Shown: positions 1-8,949 of the stretch, in pieces
Position numbering within the stretch: position 1 is the stretch's first letter
Layout of the letters: each line of letters opens with the position of its first letter
Assembly (NCBI RefSeq): GCF_900215465.1
Contig: NZ_OBEH01000001.1
Coordinates: forward strand, 1 to 64,000
Length of the DNA: 64,000 nucleotides
Reading direction: 5' to 3'
Origin: Flagellimonas pacifica
Lineage (GTDB): Bacteria > Bacteroidota > Bacteroidia > Flavobacteriales > Flavobacteriaceae
Notes under the pieces: model-generated
Seen by the model: the letters and a program-made list of their open reading frames with translations, nothing else
The model's database searches: none
Told to the model about the DNA's origin: nothing
Position numbers and translations under genes: made by a program

Positions 1-121
1 TTCTCTTTTACGCTGTCTATACAATATGTCAAATGAACTTCTCAATCTTACAAAGTGAGAAAAAAACCAGGTCAAACAACCCTCGCAATCCCCCCTTCAA
101 CACCCAGCCTCATCAGCTAAG
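1..121 (-). other. Leader of an rRNA operon (16S gene outside window)
   Basis: Read on the minus strand, this stretch starts at the promoter at 128-159 and runs off the left edge. It contains GTTCATTTGACATATTG (positions 38-22), which resembles the antitermination-type leader motif commonly placed shortly before 16S rRNA in Bacteroidota. The start of transcription, GCACCCGCTTAG, also fits rRNA promoters I know from Flavobacteriaceae. No 16S sequence is visible, so the rRNA operon itself is an inference. An ORF on the opposite strand here has no protein-like features. Confidence 0.6.
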
Positions 122-127
122 CGGGTG

Positions 128-159
128 CAAATATAAGCAGCTTATTTTTACTCCACAAA
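128..159 (-). promoter_or_regulatory. Strong Bacteroidota-type promoter, probably for rRNA
   Basis: On the minus strand TTTG (159-156) is followed after exactly 20 bases by TATATTTG (135-128). This is a full match to the Bacteroidota sigma-A consensus TTTG-N19/21-TAnnTTTG. An A/T-rich tract (about 161-190) lies upstream and could act as an UP-like element. Transcription should start near 121-123. Confidence 0.75.
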
Positions 160-248
160 TAGTTTTGATCTATTTTTTTTCAAAAAAACACCCTCCCTTT
201 GTAAACCTCTGTTTATCAACATCGAAATACTCTTGTTTTCTTGAGATT

Positions 249-2258
249 TTAAGAAAAGAAATTCCACACCAGTCCAAAACGGATAACAAAATCTCTGTAT
301 GGATAATTTGGGGCTGAATAAAAAGTGGGTTCGGAGAAAGATGAATTGAAATGTTCTGCCTTTAAATATATCCTTGTTTGCCTAACCTTTGCGTTGATAA
401 AAAAGTCCAACAATGGGTATCCACCAAACTCTTCCCTGTTCTGAATATAAAATTCGCCCAACAAAGGGTTATAGGCATTCATATTATAAGAAGTAAAGTA
501 TTTAAAAGTAACTCCCGTCTGTAAAAACATTGCTTTCTTAAAAACATCCTTCGAAAAATACAATGTATTCCTTGTTACCAACTGAGGTACGTTTAACACC
601 TGTTTATCCTGGGTAACATCTTGATACAATATAGTATTGTTCAACGCCCATCTTCGCCATTTGATTTCTTTAGTATATTTTACACGCAAATGGTTTATGG
701 TCTCGGTTTGCTGAAAAGGTTTTACAAATGCCGTTTCCTGGACATTGTCTATTTGCTCCTGAGTAGCAGTTGATTCAAAAAACGTATAATTGTCCACAGC
801 ACTGTAAGAAGCTTCCAATAATCCAAACTTTTTTGAATCAAATGCAAAATTGATACTCTGTATTTGTTGGTTTTCAAAAGTATCGGTATTCTGCCAATTA
901 AAATTTCGATAATCACTTTGATACAACAAAAAATTAAAATTTGGCATTCTAGCAGAAACGTGAATTCCTCCTGTCATTAAATTGTTGTCGCTTACTTGAT
1001 AGTCGACAGAGGCATTAAATTCATTTCCGGAAAGTTCCCCGGTTATATTATAATTGATATCTCCTTTCAGCACTAACCGTCCAAAATCTTTTAGATAAGT
1101 CCCTCCTATAGCAATCTCTTCTCCCTTTAATTGGTTTTGAATAGTTCCAGAATCGGTCACCAAGATGCTATTGAAAAAATAATTGTAATTAAAAAGACTA
1201 GCGTTTGCGGTAAGTCTGCCTAAAGTCCTATTTGAAAACTCGGCAGAAACCTTGTTAAACATTGTCTTTAATCTTGCTCTATCTTCTATTGGAACTACTA
1301 AAGGATTTTCTCCAAAAGCGTTATTCTGTGCGGATTGAACAAAGTCGTAATACTTAGTTTCATAATTGAATTCGTGCCCAAGGTTAAGCGATGTTGGTTT
1401 TTTATCCGTTGAATCCTTCTTATAGTTGAGGAGTTTTAATTGATGATCTAGATAATATCGTTTACCCAATATCTTATTGTTTGCATTGGTATACTGGACA
1501 TCAATTCTTGACCTATCCGTAAAATCAGATTCCCCTCCTTCAAATTGTTCCCTGTTCAATAGTCCTCCACTTTCCTCAGACTCCAAATCTTGGGCCGCAA
1601 TATGCCCCCTCACATTATAGTTGCCTTTTTTATTATTATAATTAAATGAAGTTCTAAAATTACCTGATTGAGCTTGATCAAACCTATATTTACCTAGTGA
1701 CCTGAAACCTTTGTAAGCAATGGAAATGTTAAATCTTTTCGAAAGATTAAATGTCAATAGGGCATCTAACAACTGTCCTTGTTCCAATGTAGTTTTAAAC
1801 ATCAACTCAGTCATTGGTGTTGGCACATGATAGTAATTGATATCCTCTATTTCAAAATAATTATTATGTCTTGCCGCTGCGCCAATTTTAGGGTAAAATG
1901 AATTATTGGAAAAGGTTACTCCCAAAGTATTGTATGGTCTACCAATATTAGAGAAAGGCATCACTTCAAAATCATCTTTTCTAAGATAATTGTATTTGTA
2001 TTCTTTTTTAATGGTAAGGGTGGTATCCAAAGATGTGGTATCCCTTGTGTATGAGATAATTTTGTAATCGGCAATCGGCACAACTCTATCTTCTTCCTCT
2101 TCAGGTATTATAGGCCTGGCGCCAGGAGGTCTTCTTTTTTCAATAGAATCTATTTTTTTCACAGGGTTTTCCGGGTTCTTTGCCGGAGGCACGGAATCTT
2201 GTTGTGCGAATATAAATTGACCCGTAAAAAAGAGTAGGGCAAAAAATAATAATCTCAT
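249..2258 (-). CDS. Putative outer-membrane porin (Porin_10-like)
   Basis: 669 residues. An N-terminal signal peptide (about residues 1-18, ending FAQ) is followed by a Pro/Lys/Glu-rich linker. The rest consists of alternating aromatic and polar strands, as in an outer-membrane beta-barrel, and the protein ends in Phe-Phe-Ser (VWNFFS), close to the aromatic C-terminus typical of barrels inserted by BamA. Length and pattern fit the 'putative porin' family of Flavobacteriia (Porin_10). The substrate is unknown. It is monocistronic, with its own -7 box at 2277-2284, and reads towards the rRNA promoter. The family call is from recognition, not a search. Confidence 0.75.
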   Translation of the reverse strand: MRLLFFALLFFTGQFIFAQQDSVPPAKNPENPVKKIDSIEKRRPPGARPIIPEEEEDRVVPIADYKIISYTRDTTSLDTTLTIKKEYKYNYLRKDDFEVMPFSNIGRPYNTLGVTFSNNSFYPKIGAAARHNNYFEIEDINYYHVPTPMTELMFKTTLEQGQLLDALLTFNLSKRFNISIAYKGFRSLGKYRFDQAQSGNFRTSFNYNNKKGNYNVRGHIAAQDLESEESGGLLNREQFEGGESDFTDRSRIDVQYTNANNKILGKRYYLDHQLKLLNYKKDSTDKKPTSLNLGHEFNYETKYYDFVQSAQNNAFGENPLVVPIEDRARLKTMFNKVSAEFSNRTLGRLTANASLFNYNYFFNSILVTDSGTIQNQLKGEEIAIGGTYLKDFGRLVLKGDINYNITGELSGNEFNASVDYQVSDNNLMTGGIHVSARMPNFNFLLYQSDYRNFNWQNTDTFENQQIQSINFAFDSKKFGLLEASYSAVDNYTFFESTATQEQIDNVQETAFVKPFQQTETINHLRVKYTKEIKWRRWALNNTILYQDVTQDKQVLNVPQLVTRNTLYFSKDVFKKAMFLQTGVTFKYFTSYNMNAYNPLLGEFYIQNREEFGGYPLLDFFINAKVRQTRIYLKAEHFNSSFSEPTFYSAPNYPYRDFVIRFGLVWNFFS

Positions 2259-2276
2259 TCCAAACTATTGGTCAGG

Positions 2277-2284
2277 CAAAGGTA
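2277..2284 (-). promoter_or_regulatory. -7 promoter box of the porin gene
   Basis: Minus-strand TACCTTTG, a full match to TAnnTTTG, lies 18 bases before the porin start codon. No well-spaced TTTG -33 box is visible. The 22-base repeat at 2295-2316 occupies the upstream promoter region. Confidence 0.55.
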
Positions 2285-2294
2285 TGTGTTTTGT

Positions 2295-2316
2295 TTCTAA
2301 AGAAATGTGAAAGTTT
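2295..2316. repeat. 22-base intergenic repeat, copy 1
   Basis: This 22-base stretch (TTCTAAAGAAATG...AGTTT) occurs again, identical, at 8207-8228. Both copies are intergenic and flank the porin/SusCD/AraC block. Here it covers the upstream part of the porin promoter. Confidence 0.7.
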
Positions 2317-2338
2317 TGAAACACTCCATATATAAAAA

Positions 2339-2371
2339 CAAGGGCCTATGCGTTATAAGCATAGGCCCTTG
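2339..2371 (-). terminator. Rho-independent terminator after susC-susD
   Basis: A perfect 13-bp stem (CAAGGGCCTATGC, 2339-2351, with 2359-2371) with a 7-base loop. It is followed on the minus strand by a T-rich tract (TTTTTATATA). It lies 20 bases past the SusD stop codon and ends the SusCD transcript. Confidence 0.85.
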
Positions 2372-2390
2372 AGATAAATTCTGTAATAAA

Positions 2391-3854
2391 TCAACTAGGG
2401 TTTTGATCTCCAACATTTATATTTTCATTGGAGTTTAATTCTCCTTCTGGAATCTGCATTCTAAAGAAGTTTCCTTCAGGCGCAATATCTATTAAACCAA
2501 AATCTCTGTGGTTAGAACCTGCCCCTGATCTGTCCAATGGCTTTTTGAGTCTTTTCAAATCAAACCAGGACACACCTTCTCCCCAAAGCTCTATTCTCCT
2601 TTGAAGATAAATCTCCTCAACCAAAGCATCACCAGTGTTTGTTGTTTTTACATATCCCGGATCTCTATTGCTAACCAACTCAAACAAAACATCTGCAGCT
2701 GAAGCATCCCCTAACCTAGCTTTTGCCTCCGCTTCAATCAAATACATTTCGGCCGCGCGCATATAAGAATAGTCTCCTTCAAAAACCCCAGTTCCATCGA
2801 TAAATTTAAGATTAGTCAAAGGTGGGTATGGAGATGCCTCATCATCTGGAGAAACCCATGCTGCTTTTCTTAAATCCGTGTCTGGGATTTGTTCATATAG
2901 ACGAGCATCCATGATTTTATATCCAAGTCCAAAACCTATTCCTCCATATCCTCCTGCGCTGCTATCAAAATGGGAAAAGAAGGATATGAATGTTGTTGAC
3001 GATTCATTATCTATATCAGCTCCCCACATCCATTCTTCGTTACCAATATCATCAAAACCATCGGCTGCATATTGATTGCCAGACATAAGACCGTAAGGAG
3101 CTTTTGCCGCTGCCGCGTTATCTGCCGCCAATTGCCAATTGCCAGTTTCCAAATAAATGTTAGCCAAAAAACCATGGGCCACACTCCGATCAATTTCCTG
3201 TTTTGAACTTCTAGTAAATCCGTCCAATAATGTTATGGCCTTTTCCATATCAGGTATGATTTGATCATAAACATCTTTTACCGTTCCTCTTGACTTTCCT
3301 GTAAAATCGACCCTATCAGGAATGGGCACACCAGGGTCATTCTCATGACCTATATAGGTATGCGAATAAACTCTTACTAAGTTAAAAAGGGAAAAACCCT
3401 TAATTGCCAATGCTTGGCCAAGCAAAGCATCCTCCTCAGAGGTTCTGTCCATTTTTGAATCAAGAGCATTGATTACACTATTCGCATCTGCAATAGCAGT
3501 GTAATATGTATTCCAAACAATATTGGTTCTACTACTGGTCTGCTGCCTTCCATTATAATTGTAGAGGAAAATATACCAATTAAAATTATTTAGAACTATA
3601 TCCTGGGCCATCATATCTGTAATGGCCATAATTCCTTTTTGTCCATAGTCCACATCAACCCTAGCAGGGTTTCCAACCCCAAAAGACCTTAGGTTAGCAT
3701 ATATTCCCCGGACAATGGCCTGTGTTGCGACCGGAGTCCTTTTTACCTGTTCGGAGGAAATGGATCTAGCTGGTTCCGTATCTAAAAAATCATCCTCACA
3801 ACTTGAGGCATATCCTGCTATCGCTATCAGTAGTAAATATTTAAACTTTTTCAT
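2391..3854 (-). CDS. susD-like: SusD/RagB family outer-membrane lipoprotein
   Basis: 487 residues. A lipoprotein signal with the lipidated cysteine at about residue 19 (YASSC) is followed by EDDFLDTEP, the typical start of SusD proteins. TPR-like helices follow, and the C-terminal part contains the RRIELWGEG motif seen in the family. SusD proteins are surface glycan (or other ligand) binding lids over the SusC channel. The gene lies 5 bases after the SusC gene and is clearly co-transcribed with it. No glycoside hydrolase, protease or sulfatase is adjacent, so the substrate cannot be deduced from context. Confidence 0.93.
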   Translation of the reverse strand: MKKFKYLLLIAIAGYASSCEDDFLDTEPARSISSEQVKRTPVATQAIVRGIYANLRSFGVGNPARVDVDYGQKGIMAITDMMAQDIVLNNFNWYIFLYNYNGRQQTSSRTNIVWNTYYTAIADANSVINALDSKMDRTSEEDALLGQALAIKGFSLFNLVRVYSHTYIGHENDPGVPIPDRVDFTGKSRGTVKDVYDQIIPDMEKAITLLDGFTRSSKQEIDRSVAHGFLANIYLETGNWQLAADNAAAAKAPYGLMSGNQYAADGFDDIGNEEWMWGADIDNESSTTFISFFSHFDSSAGGYGGIGFGLGYKIMDARLYEQIPDTDLRKAAWVSPDDEASPYPPLTNLKFIDGTGVFEGDYSYMRAAEMYLIEAEAKARLGDASAADVLFELVSNRDPGYVKTTNTGDALVEEIYLQRRIELWGEGVSWFDLKRLKKPLDRSGAGSNHRDFGLIDIAPEGNFFRMQIPEGELNSNENINVGDQNPS

Positions 3855-3859
3855 AACTT

Positions 3860-6800
3860 TTAGAAATTAAGTGTTAAACCCAAAGAAGTAGTTCTTGCCA
3901 AGCCAAATTCATTTAAAGCGTTTCCGGTAATACTCAATCTTGGGTCATAACCCTGTCTTGCTTTTGACCACAAATGCAGATTATTCCCTGTTGCATATAC
4001 TTTTGCTCCGGTTATTCCCAACAAATCCAACAACCTATTGTTGAACGAATATGAAAGTGTTACATTCTGCAAATTCAAGTAAGATGCATCCACAAGGAAA
4101 AAATCAGAGGTTCCTGCTTGGTTGACATCGGTAATATCCAACCTTGGGATAGAAGCGGTAGTGTTTTCCGGTGTCCAAGAATCAAAAACATCATTATGAA
4201 AGTTATCACCAGCTGATGTAGTACCCAATAAATTCTGATAGATACCATCATAACCGTACCCTCCAATTTGATAAGCGAAAGCAATATTCAATGAAAAGTT
4301 CTTGTAACCAAAATTTGTTGAAAATCCACCAAAAAACTCAGGTATTGCAGATTTGCCTACAAAATACTCTGTTGCACTTACCCTATCATTTGTTGTCTCT
4401 CTTTCTCCAGTAGGGTTGCCATTGACATCCAAAATATCTGTAAACCATAATCCATCTCCATTAGTTGGATCCACGCCAGCAAATTCTCGAAGAAAATAAT
4501 CATATCTGGATCTTCCTTCTTCTAGTCTAAATCGGCCATCATCTATAAATTCATCAGGTAGTCTTGTAATCTCATTCTTATAATGAGTTCCATTAATATT
4601 GAAAGCCCAGTTAACATTTTCACTCCTTATGATATCTATACCTAGTTCAACCTCAACACCTTTGTTCTCCATATCACCAACATTCTCTGGCTCTGTCCCA
4701 ACACCTTCGCTTTGGGCCAAAGGATTGAAAAACAATAAATCCTCTACCTCTCTTACGAAATACTCGGCATTCAACATGATTCTATTATCGAATAACCCAA
4801 ACTCCAATCCAGCATTGATGTTGGTGGAAGTTTCCCAAACTAAATCTTCATTGCCCAACTGAAAAAATGTAATCCCAGGAATATTTCCCCCTGCATTTAC
4901 AATATCAAACTGATCAGTGTAAGCGTAATAATTTCTATTGTCCAAATCACCGACAATGGTTCTATCATCCTCATACAAAATTGCATCATTTCCTTGCTGA
5001 CCATAGCTTCCCTTTAGTCTCAAGTTTGTCAACCATAGAGCATCTGCCAAAAAACTTTCTTTATGCACCGACCATGCGACTCCTAAACCATAGAAATTAC
5101 CCCATTTATTATCTGGAGAAAAAACAGAGGTTCCATCTCTTCTAAAACTTGCATTCAAGAAGTATTTATCATCAAAATCATACGTAAATCTGGAAAAATA
5201 GCCCTCAACGGCATAGTCCTTTTCATATCCCGTTAAGAATTGAATATTCACTCCATTATCCAACACAGCCAACCCATCAATAACAGTTTCTGTAACCTGA
5301 CCAGCCAACAATCTAAAATTATAGTCATTGCTTTCATGTCCAAACAAAACCGAGAAACTATGCCTGCCATATTCTTTGTTCCAGTTTAATAGTTGTTGGT
5401 GTGCAGTGGTTACTCCGCGGTTAGAACGAGTTGTTATTCTACCGTTAAATCTTGCAGCATCTCCTCCAATTGGAGTAGCAAACTGTGTAATGTTTGCATT
5501 GGTAACATCTGCGGAAAGGTTATAAGTAAACTCAAAATCCTTTAAAAACTTTACAGAGGCACTAAATCTACCTGAAAAGTTATCTGATACGTTATCATCT
5601 ATATCCAACAAACTTGTGGCTACAGGATTAGATGCAGATTTGAATGAAGGCCTAACTCCTACAGCTCCAAAATCTCCAGTCCCAAAATCAAAGATTCTAT
5701 TGCCATCACTATCCCTAATGACATTACCTTGGGCATCTCTACTAAAAACAGGGTAAATTGGAGCTGTACCCCTAGCCCAACCAGCAATATTACTAACATT
5801 TCCAGATGCGAAACGATTTAAAGGGTCATCTGCCAAAGTATGTGCATAATTTACACTACCTCCTATTTTTAGCCACTTTAGAGGCTGAAAATCCGATGAG
5901 AGTCGGGCCGTTGTTCTTTCAAACCCAGAATTTATTACAATACCTTCATCATTAAGATGACCGATAGATAGAAAAGTATTGGAAACATCATTTTTGTATC
6001 GTAAACTTAAATAATTCTCTCTACGAATACCGGTTCTATACGACTCATCAAGCCAGCTGTCTTGATATAGTAGATTTGCGTTGGATTTTATTGTGCCACT
6101 TGCAGGGTCTATGATCTCTCCTTCGGAAACATCATAATTGTTATAACCTATAGGAAAAGATGGATTGGTCACAATGTTCGCCGCTGCCGTAGCAGCGGCA
6201 TTTGATGGGGTTTCCCCTCCATTGATCAAACCTACTCTTACCCGATCAAAAACAGCTTCGTAGTATTGACCTGGCTCGGTTATAATGTCATATTCAGGAA
6301 CTGCCCTTGCATTGAACCCGACTTTTGTGTCTATTGTAACAGATAATTTATCTGTAGCTCCCTTTTTGGTAGTAATAATAACTACTCCATTAGCTCCTCT
6401 GCTTCCATACAGTGCATTCGCTGAGGCATCTTTTAAAAATGTCATCCCCTCAATATCTTGGGAATTGATGGAATTAAGATTTCCATTAAAAACAACCCCA
6501 TCAACAACATAAAGTGGGGCGCTAGATGAATTGATAGAACCAATACCTCTGAACCTTACCGTAGGGTCGGCACCAGGTGCGCCAGATTGATTGATAATCT
6601 GTACACCCGAAACTTTTCCAACAAGGCCTTGAACAACAGAAGCTGTAGGAACATCTGCCAGCTCTTCAGTTTTTAATGTTGTCACAGAACCTGTAATCTC
6701 CTCCTTTTTCTGAGTACCATATGCAACCACAACAACCTCTTCCAATGCCTGGGCATCTTCTGACATCCGCACATCTATGATATTGGTATCACTTACTGTT

Positions 6801-7048
6801 CTTCTTACCGTTTGTTGCCCCAGATAGCTAAACTGTAACACCTCCCCAATACTAGCCGAAATTGAATAATTTCCATCAAAATCTGTTTGAGTTCCATTAA
6901 CAGTGCCAAAAACCATAATGGAAACCCCAGGAAGTGGTAGTCCGTCCTGATCGGTAACCGAGCCGGTAATTTTCTTTTCTTGTGCCCATACCGAAGTGAA
7001 AATGCTTAGGCAACACACTAGTACCGACCAAAAATTCTTTGTTGTCAT
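3860..7048 (-). CDS. susC-like: SusC/RagA family TonB-linked outer-membrane receptor
   Basis: 1062 residues. The order is signal peptide (1-22), carboxypeptidase-regulatory-like domain (about 25-110, with ITGSVTDQDGLPLPGVSI), TonB-dependent plug (about 115-235, with GxxxGVQI and an SxNALYGSRGANGVVIITTK segment), then a 22-strand barrel to the end (SLGLTLNF). It imports oligomeric nutrients using TonB energy together with SusD. It is the first gene of a two-gene operon. A membrane AraC regulator lies just upstream on the same strand and may control it; that link is inferred from position only. Confidence 0.95.
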   Translation of the reverse strand: MTTKNFWSVLVCCLSIFTSVWAQEKKITGSVTDQDGLPLPGVSIMVFGTVNGTQTDFDGNYSISASIGEVLQFSYLGQQTVRRTVSDTNIIDVRMSEDAQALEEVVVVAYGTQKKEEITGSVTTLKTEELADVPTASVVQGLVGKVSGVQIINQSGAPGADPTVRFRGIGSINSSSAPLYVVDGVVFNGNLNSINSQDIEGMTFLKDASANALYGSRGANGVVIITTKKGATDKLSVTIDTKVGFNARAVPEYDIITEPGQYYEAVFDRVRVGLINGGETPSNAAATAAANIVTNPSFPIGYNNYDVSEGEIIDPASGTIKSNANLLYQDSWLDESYRTGIRRENYLSLRYKNDVSNTFLSIGHLNDEGIVINSGFERTTARLSSDFQPLKWLKIGGSVNYAHTLADDPLNRFASGNVSNIAGWARGTAPIYPVFSRDAQGNVIRDSDGNRIFDFGTGDFGAVGVRPSFKSASNPVATSLLDIDDNVSDNFSGRFSASVKFLKDFEFTYNLSADVTNANITQFATPIGGDAARFNGRITTRSNRGVTTAHQQLLNWNKEYGRHSFSVLFGHESNDYNFRLLAGQVTETVIDGLAVLDNGVNIQFLTGYEKDYAVEGYFSRFTYDFDDKYFLNASFRRDGTSVFSPDNKWGNFYGLGVAWSVHKESFLADALWLTNLRLKGSYGQQGNDAILYEDDRTIVGDLDNRNYYAYTDQFDIVNAGGNIPGITFFQLGNEDLVWETSTNINAGLEFGLFDNRIMLNAEYFVREVEDLLFFNPLAQSEGVGTEPENVGDMENKGVEVELGIDIIRSENVNWAFNINGTHYKNEITRLPDEFIDDGRFRLEEGRSRYDYFLREFAGVDPTNGDGLWFTDILDVNGNPTGERETTNDRVSATEYFVGKSAIPEFFGGFSTNFGYKNFSLNIAFAYQIGGYGYDGIYQNLLGTTSAGDNFHNDVFDSWTPENTTASIPRLDITDVNQAGTSDFFLVDASYLNLQNVTLSYSFNNRLLDLLGITGAKVYATGNNLHLWSKARQGYDPRLSITGNALNEFGLARTTSLGLTLNF

Positions 7049-7333
7049 AAATTAATATTTTAAGAGTTAGCATTGCAATCCAACAAAGCAGGAAGGAAAC
7101 TTTAAACAGTGGGCTAATTCAAATAATCTTCCACATATCATGAAAACAAAATTCGTCTTGGGAAGAATTAAGCTTTATAAGCTCCTGCTTTGCAAATTGC
7201 AGTGCAAAAAAAATGAAAGAAAGAATCCGGTTTGTATGCGCTTACTAACCTTTACGCCGATGCCGATAGATATTAACATTAACATCAAGAGCTAAACAAA
7301 TCAATACTTAGCCCTTGGTTATGAGAGATTACA

Positions 7334-7978
7334 TCAAATAGTTTTTTCCAAAAACTGTGTAGGTGTAGCATGGGTGAGCTTTTTAAAAGCTTTATAGAAT
7401 GACACCCGATTATTAAAACCACATTCGTAAGCAATGTCAGAAATCGATTTCTTTCTTTCACGATCTTTGGACAATTTGTATTTCGCCTCTTCAATCCTAT
7501 GTCCATTTATGTAGTCGTAGAAGTTGGTTTTGAAATTCTCATTGATTATTTGAGAGGCATGGTGTCTTGACACATCTAACAATTCAGCAATATCATCTAG
7601 TTTAAGTTCATGTTTCAAATACACTTTTTTAGTATTCATTAAATATTCCAATTTACTCTTTAGTTCTAATGAAAATGGTTTTGAAAGTCCTGTTTTCCCA
7701 TATTTATCTTTCCCTTTAAAAGGGAAAAAACCATAAGTTTTCTGATTAACTTTTTTTGAATATTTAAAGAGAACACAAATAATAGCTAAACAGAGAAATA
7801 TTGGTATTAACTGCGAACAGGCAAGTAAGCCATAGAACTCATCATCCAATTTTGCCCAACTATAAAAAGTCAAAAAAACATTATAGGAAAATAGAGGCAG
7901 AAAAAACAAAAAGAGCTTATCAGTTAAAGGAGAAAAACCTCTTTTAAAGAGCAAAAAAACATGCTTCCATTGTGACAT
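7334..7978 (-). CDS. Membrane-anchored AraC family transcriptional regulator
   Basis: 214 residues. Two hydrophobic segments (about 22-40 and 53-70) precede a basic linker and a C-terminal AraC-type double helix-turn-helix (about 105-212), with LDDIAELLDVSRHHASQIIN as first HTH and ISDIAYECGFNNRVSFYKAFKKL as the conserved second one. Flavobacterial relatives usually have a longer multi-helix membrane sensor region, so this one is short. It lies about 285 bases upstream of SusC on the same strand. A role in controlling SusCD is plausible but unproven. An inverted repeat at 8028-8044 lies before its start. Confidence 0.85.
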   Translation of the reverse strand: MSQWKHVFLLFKRGFSPLTDKLFLFFLPLFSYNVFLTFYSWAKLDDEFYGLLACSQLIPIFLCLAIICVLFKYSKKVNQKTYGFFPFKGKDKYGKTGLSKPFSLELKSKLEYLMNTKKVYLKHELKLDDIAELLDVSRHHASQIINENFKTNFYDYINGHRIEEAKYKLSKDRERKKSISDIAYECGFNNRVSFYKAFKKLTHATPTQFLEKTI

Positions 7979-8325
7979 AGGAAAAATTTAAATTTGGTCC
8001 AGGAAACAATTTGAAAAAAAAATAGTGATTGACATGTTGTCAATTGATGGATACCTTATTTGGGTATACGAAATGATATCCTTAGATACATTTAAACCTG
8101 AAAATAGATGTAATTTTAAAAATGCATCCCACTACAAGTCCCTTAGAGGGTTAGAGGGCAAGTCATCATCAACACAACCATTTTTCTAGAACAACCCCTG
8201 TTCTAATTCTAAAGAAATGTGAAAGTTTATGCCTCTCCTTATCTAGGGCAAGCACTTTTTTACTTTTCGAGGATTCTTCTTAGATTTCACCATTCATATT
8301 ACTTGTATTCATTACCTTAATTAAA
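7979..8325. other. Divergent intergenic region AraC / rnhB
   Basis: 347 bases without a gene. It holds ATTGAC-N5-GTCAAT (8028-8044, 50 bases before the AraC gene), TAGAACA-N5-TGTTCTA (8187-8205) and the second copy of the 22-base repeat (8207-8228). The inverted repeats are possible operators. I see no small ORF or RNA structure I can support. Confidence 0.5.
8207..8228. repeat. 22-base intergenic repeat, copy 2
   Basis: Identical over 22 bases to 2295-2316. It sits about 100 bases before rnhB, directly after the TAGAACA/TGTTCTA inverted repeat. Confidence 0.7.
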
Positions 8326-8922
8326 ATGCTCAAAAACATTTATAAATATAAAAATGAGGCCGGTACCGACGAAGCTGGAAGAGGGTGTTTAGCAGGCCCG
8401 GTGACCGCAGGAGCCATAATTTTACCTGAGGGTTTCGCCAATGACATTTTAAACGACTCCAAGCAACTATCAAAAATAAAAAGAGAGCACCTACGCCCTC
8501 TTTTGGAAAGCGAGGCCGTTTCTTTTTCAGTCTGCCATGTTTTTCAGGATGAAATTGATTCCATTAATATTTTGAACGCATCCATTTTGGCTATGCACCG
8601 TGCTTTGAATGGTTTATCAAATACTCCTAGTTTTATTTTAGTGGATGGTAATCGCTTCAAACCTTATCCTTCCATTTCACATGAATGTATTATAAAGGGA
8701 GATGGGAAATTTATGAGCATTGCCGCCGCTTCGGTCTTGGCAAAAACCCATCGAGATGAGTACATGTCCAAAATTCATGAGGAGTTCCCTATGTACAACT
8801 GGAAAAAAAACAAAGGATATCCTACCAAAGAGCATAGGGAGGCCATTCGCAAATACGGATTGACCAAATACCACAGAAAAAGTTTCAGGCAACTTCCAGA
8901 ACAATTGACACTGGATATTTAA
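8326..8922 (+). CDS. rnhB: Ribonuclease HII
   Basis: 198 residues, the normal length. It removes RNA from RNA:DNA hybrids and single ribonucleotides from DNA. The catalytic DEAGRG motif is at residues 15-20 (Asp15, Glu16), followed by GPVTAGA; a further conserved Asp lies in the ILVDG segment. The C-terminal part has the conserved [17 protein letters not shown] substrate-binding region. The next gene starts 27 bases downstream, so the two may be co-transcribed. Confidence 0.95.
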   Translation: MLKNIYKYKNEAGTDEAGRGCLAGPVTAGAIILPEGFANDILNDSKQLSKIKREHLRPLLESEAVSFSVCHVFQDEIDSINILNASILAMHRALNGLSNTPSFILVDGNRFKPYPSISHECIIKGDGKFMSIAAASVLAKTHRDEYMSKIHEEFPMYNWKKNKGYPTKEHREAIRKYGLTKYHRKSFRQLPEQLTLDI

Positions 8923-8949
8923 AACCCTAAATTTGTTGAAACTCCGAAA

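Noticed and set aside
33..317. Open frame of 94 codons on the plus strand
   Set aside because: It lies opposite an rRNA-type promoter and leader and the porin 3' end, and shows no protein-like composition or motif.
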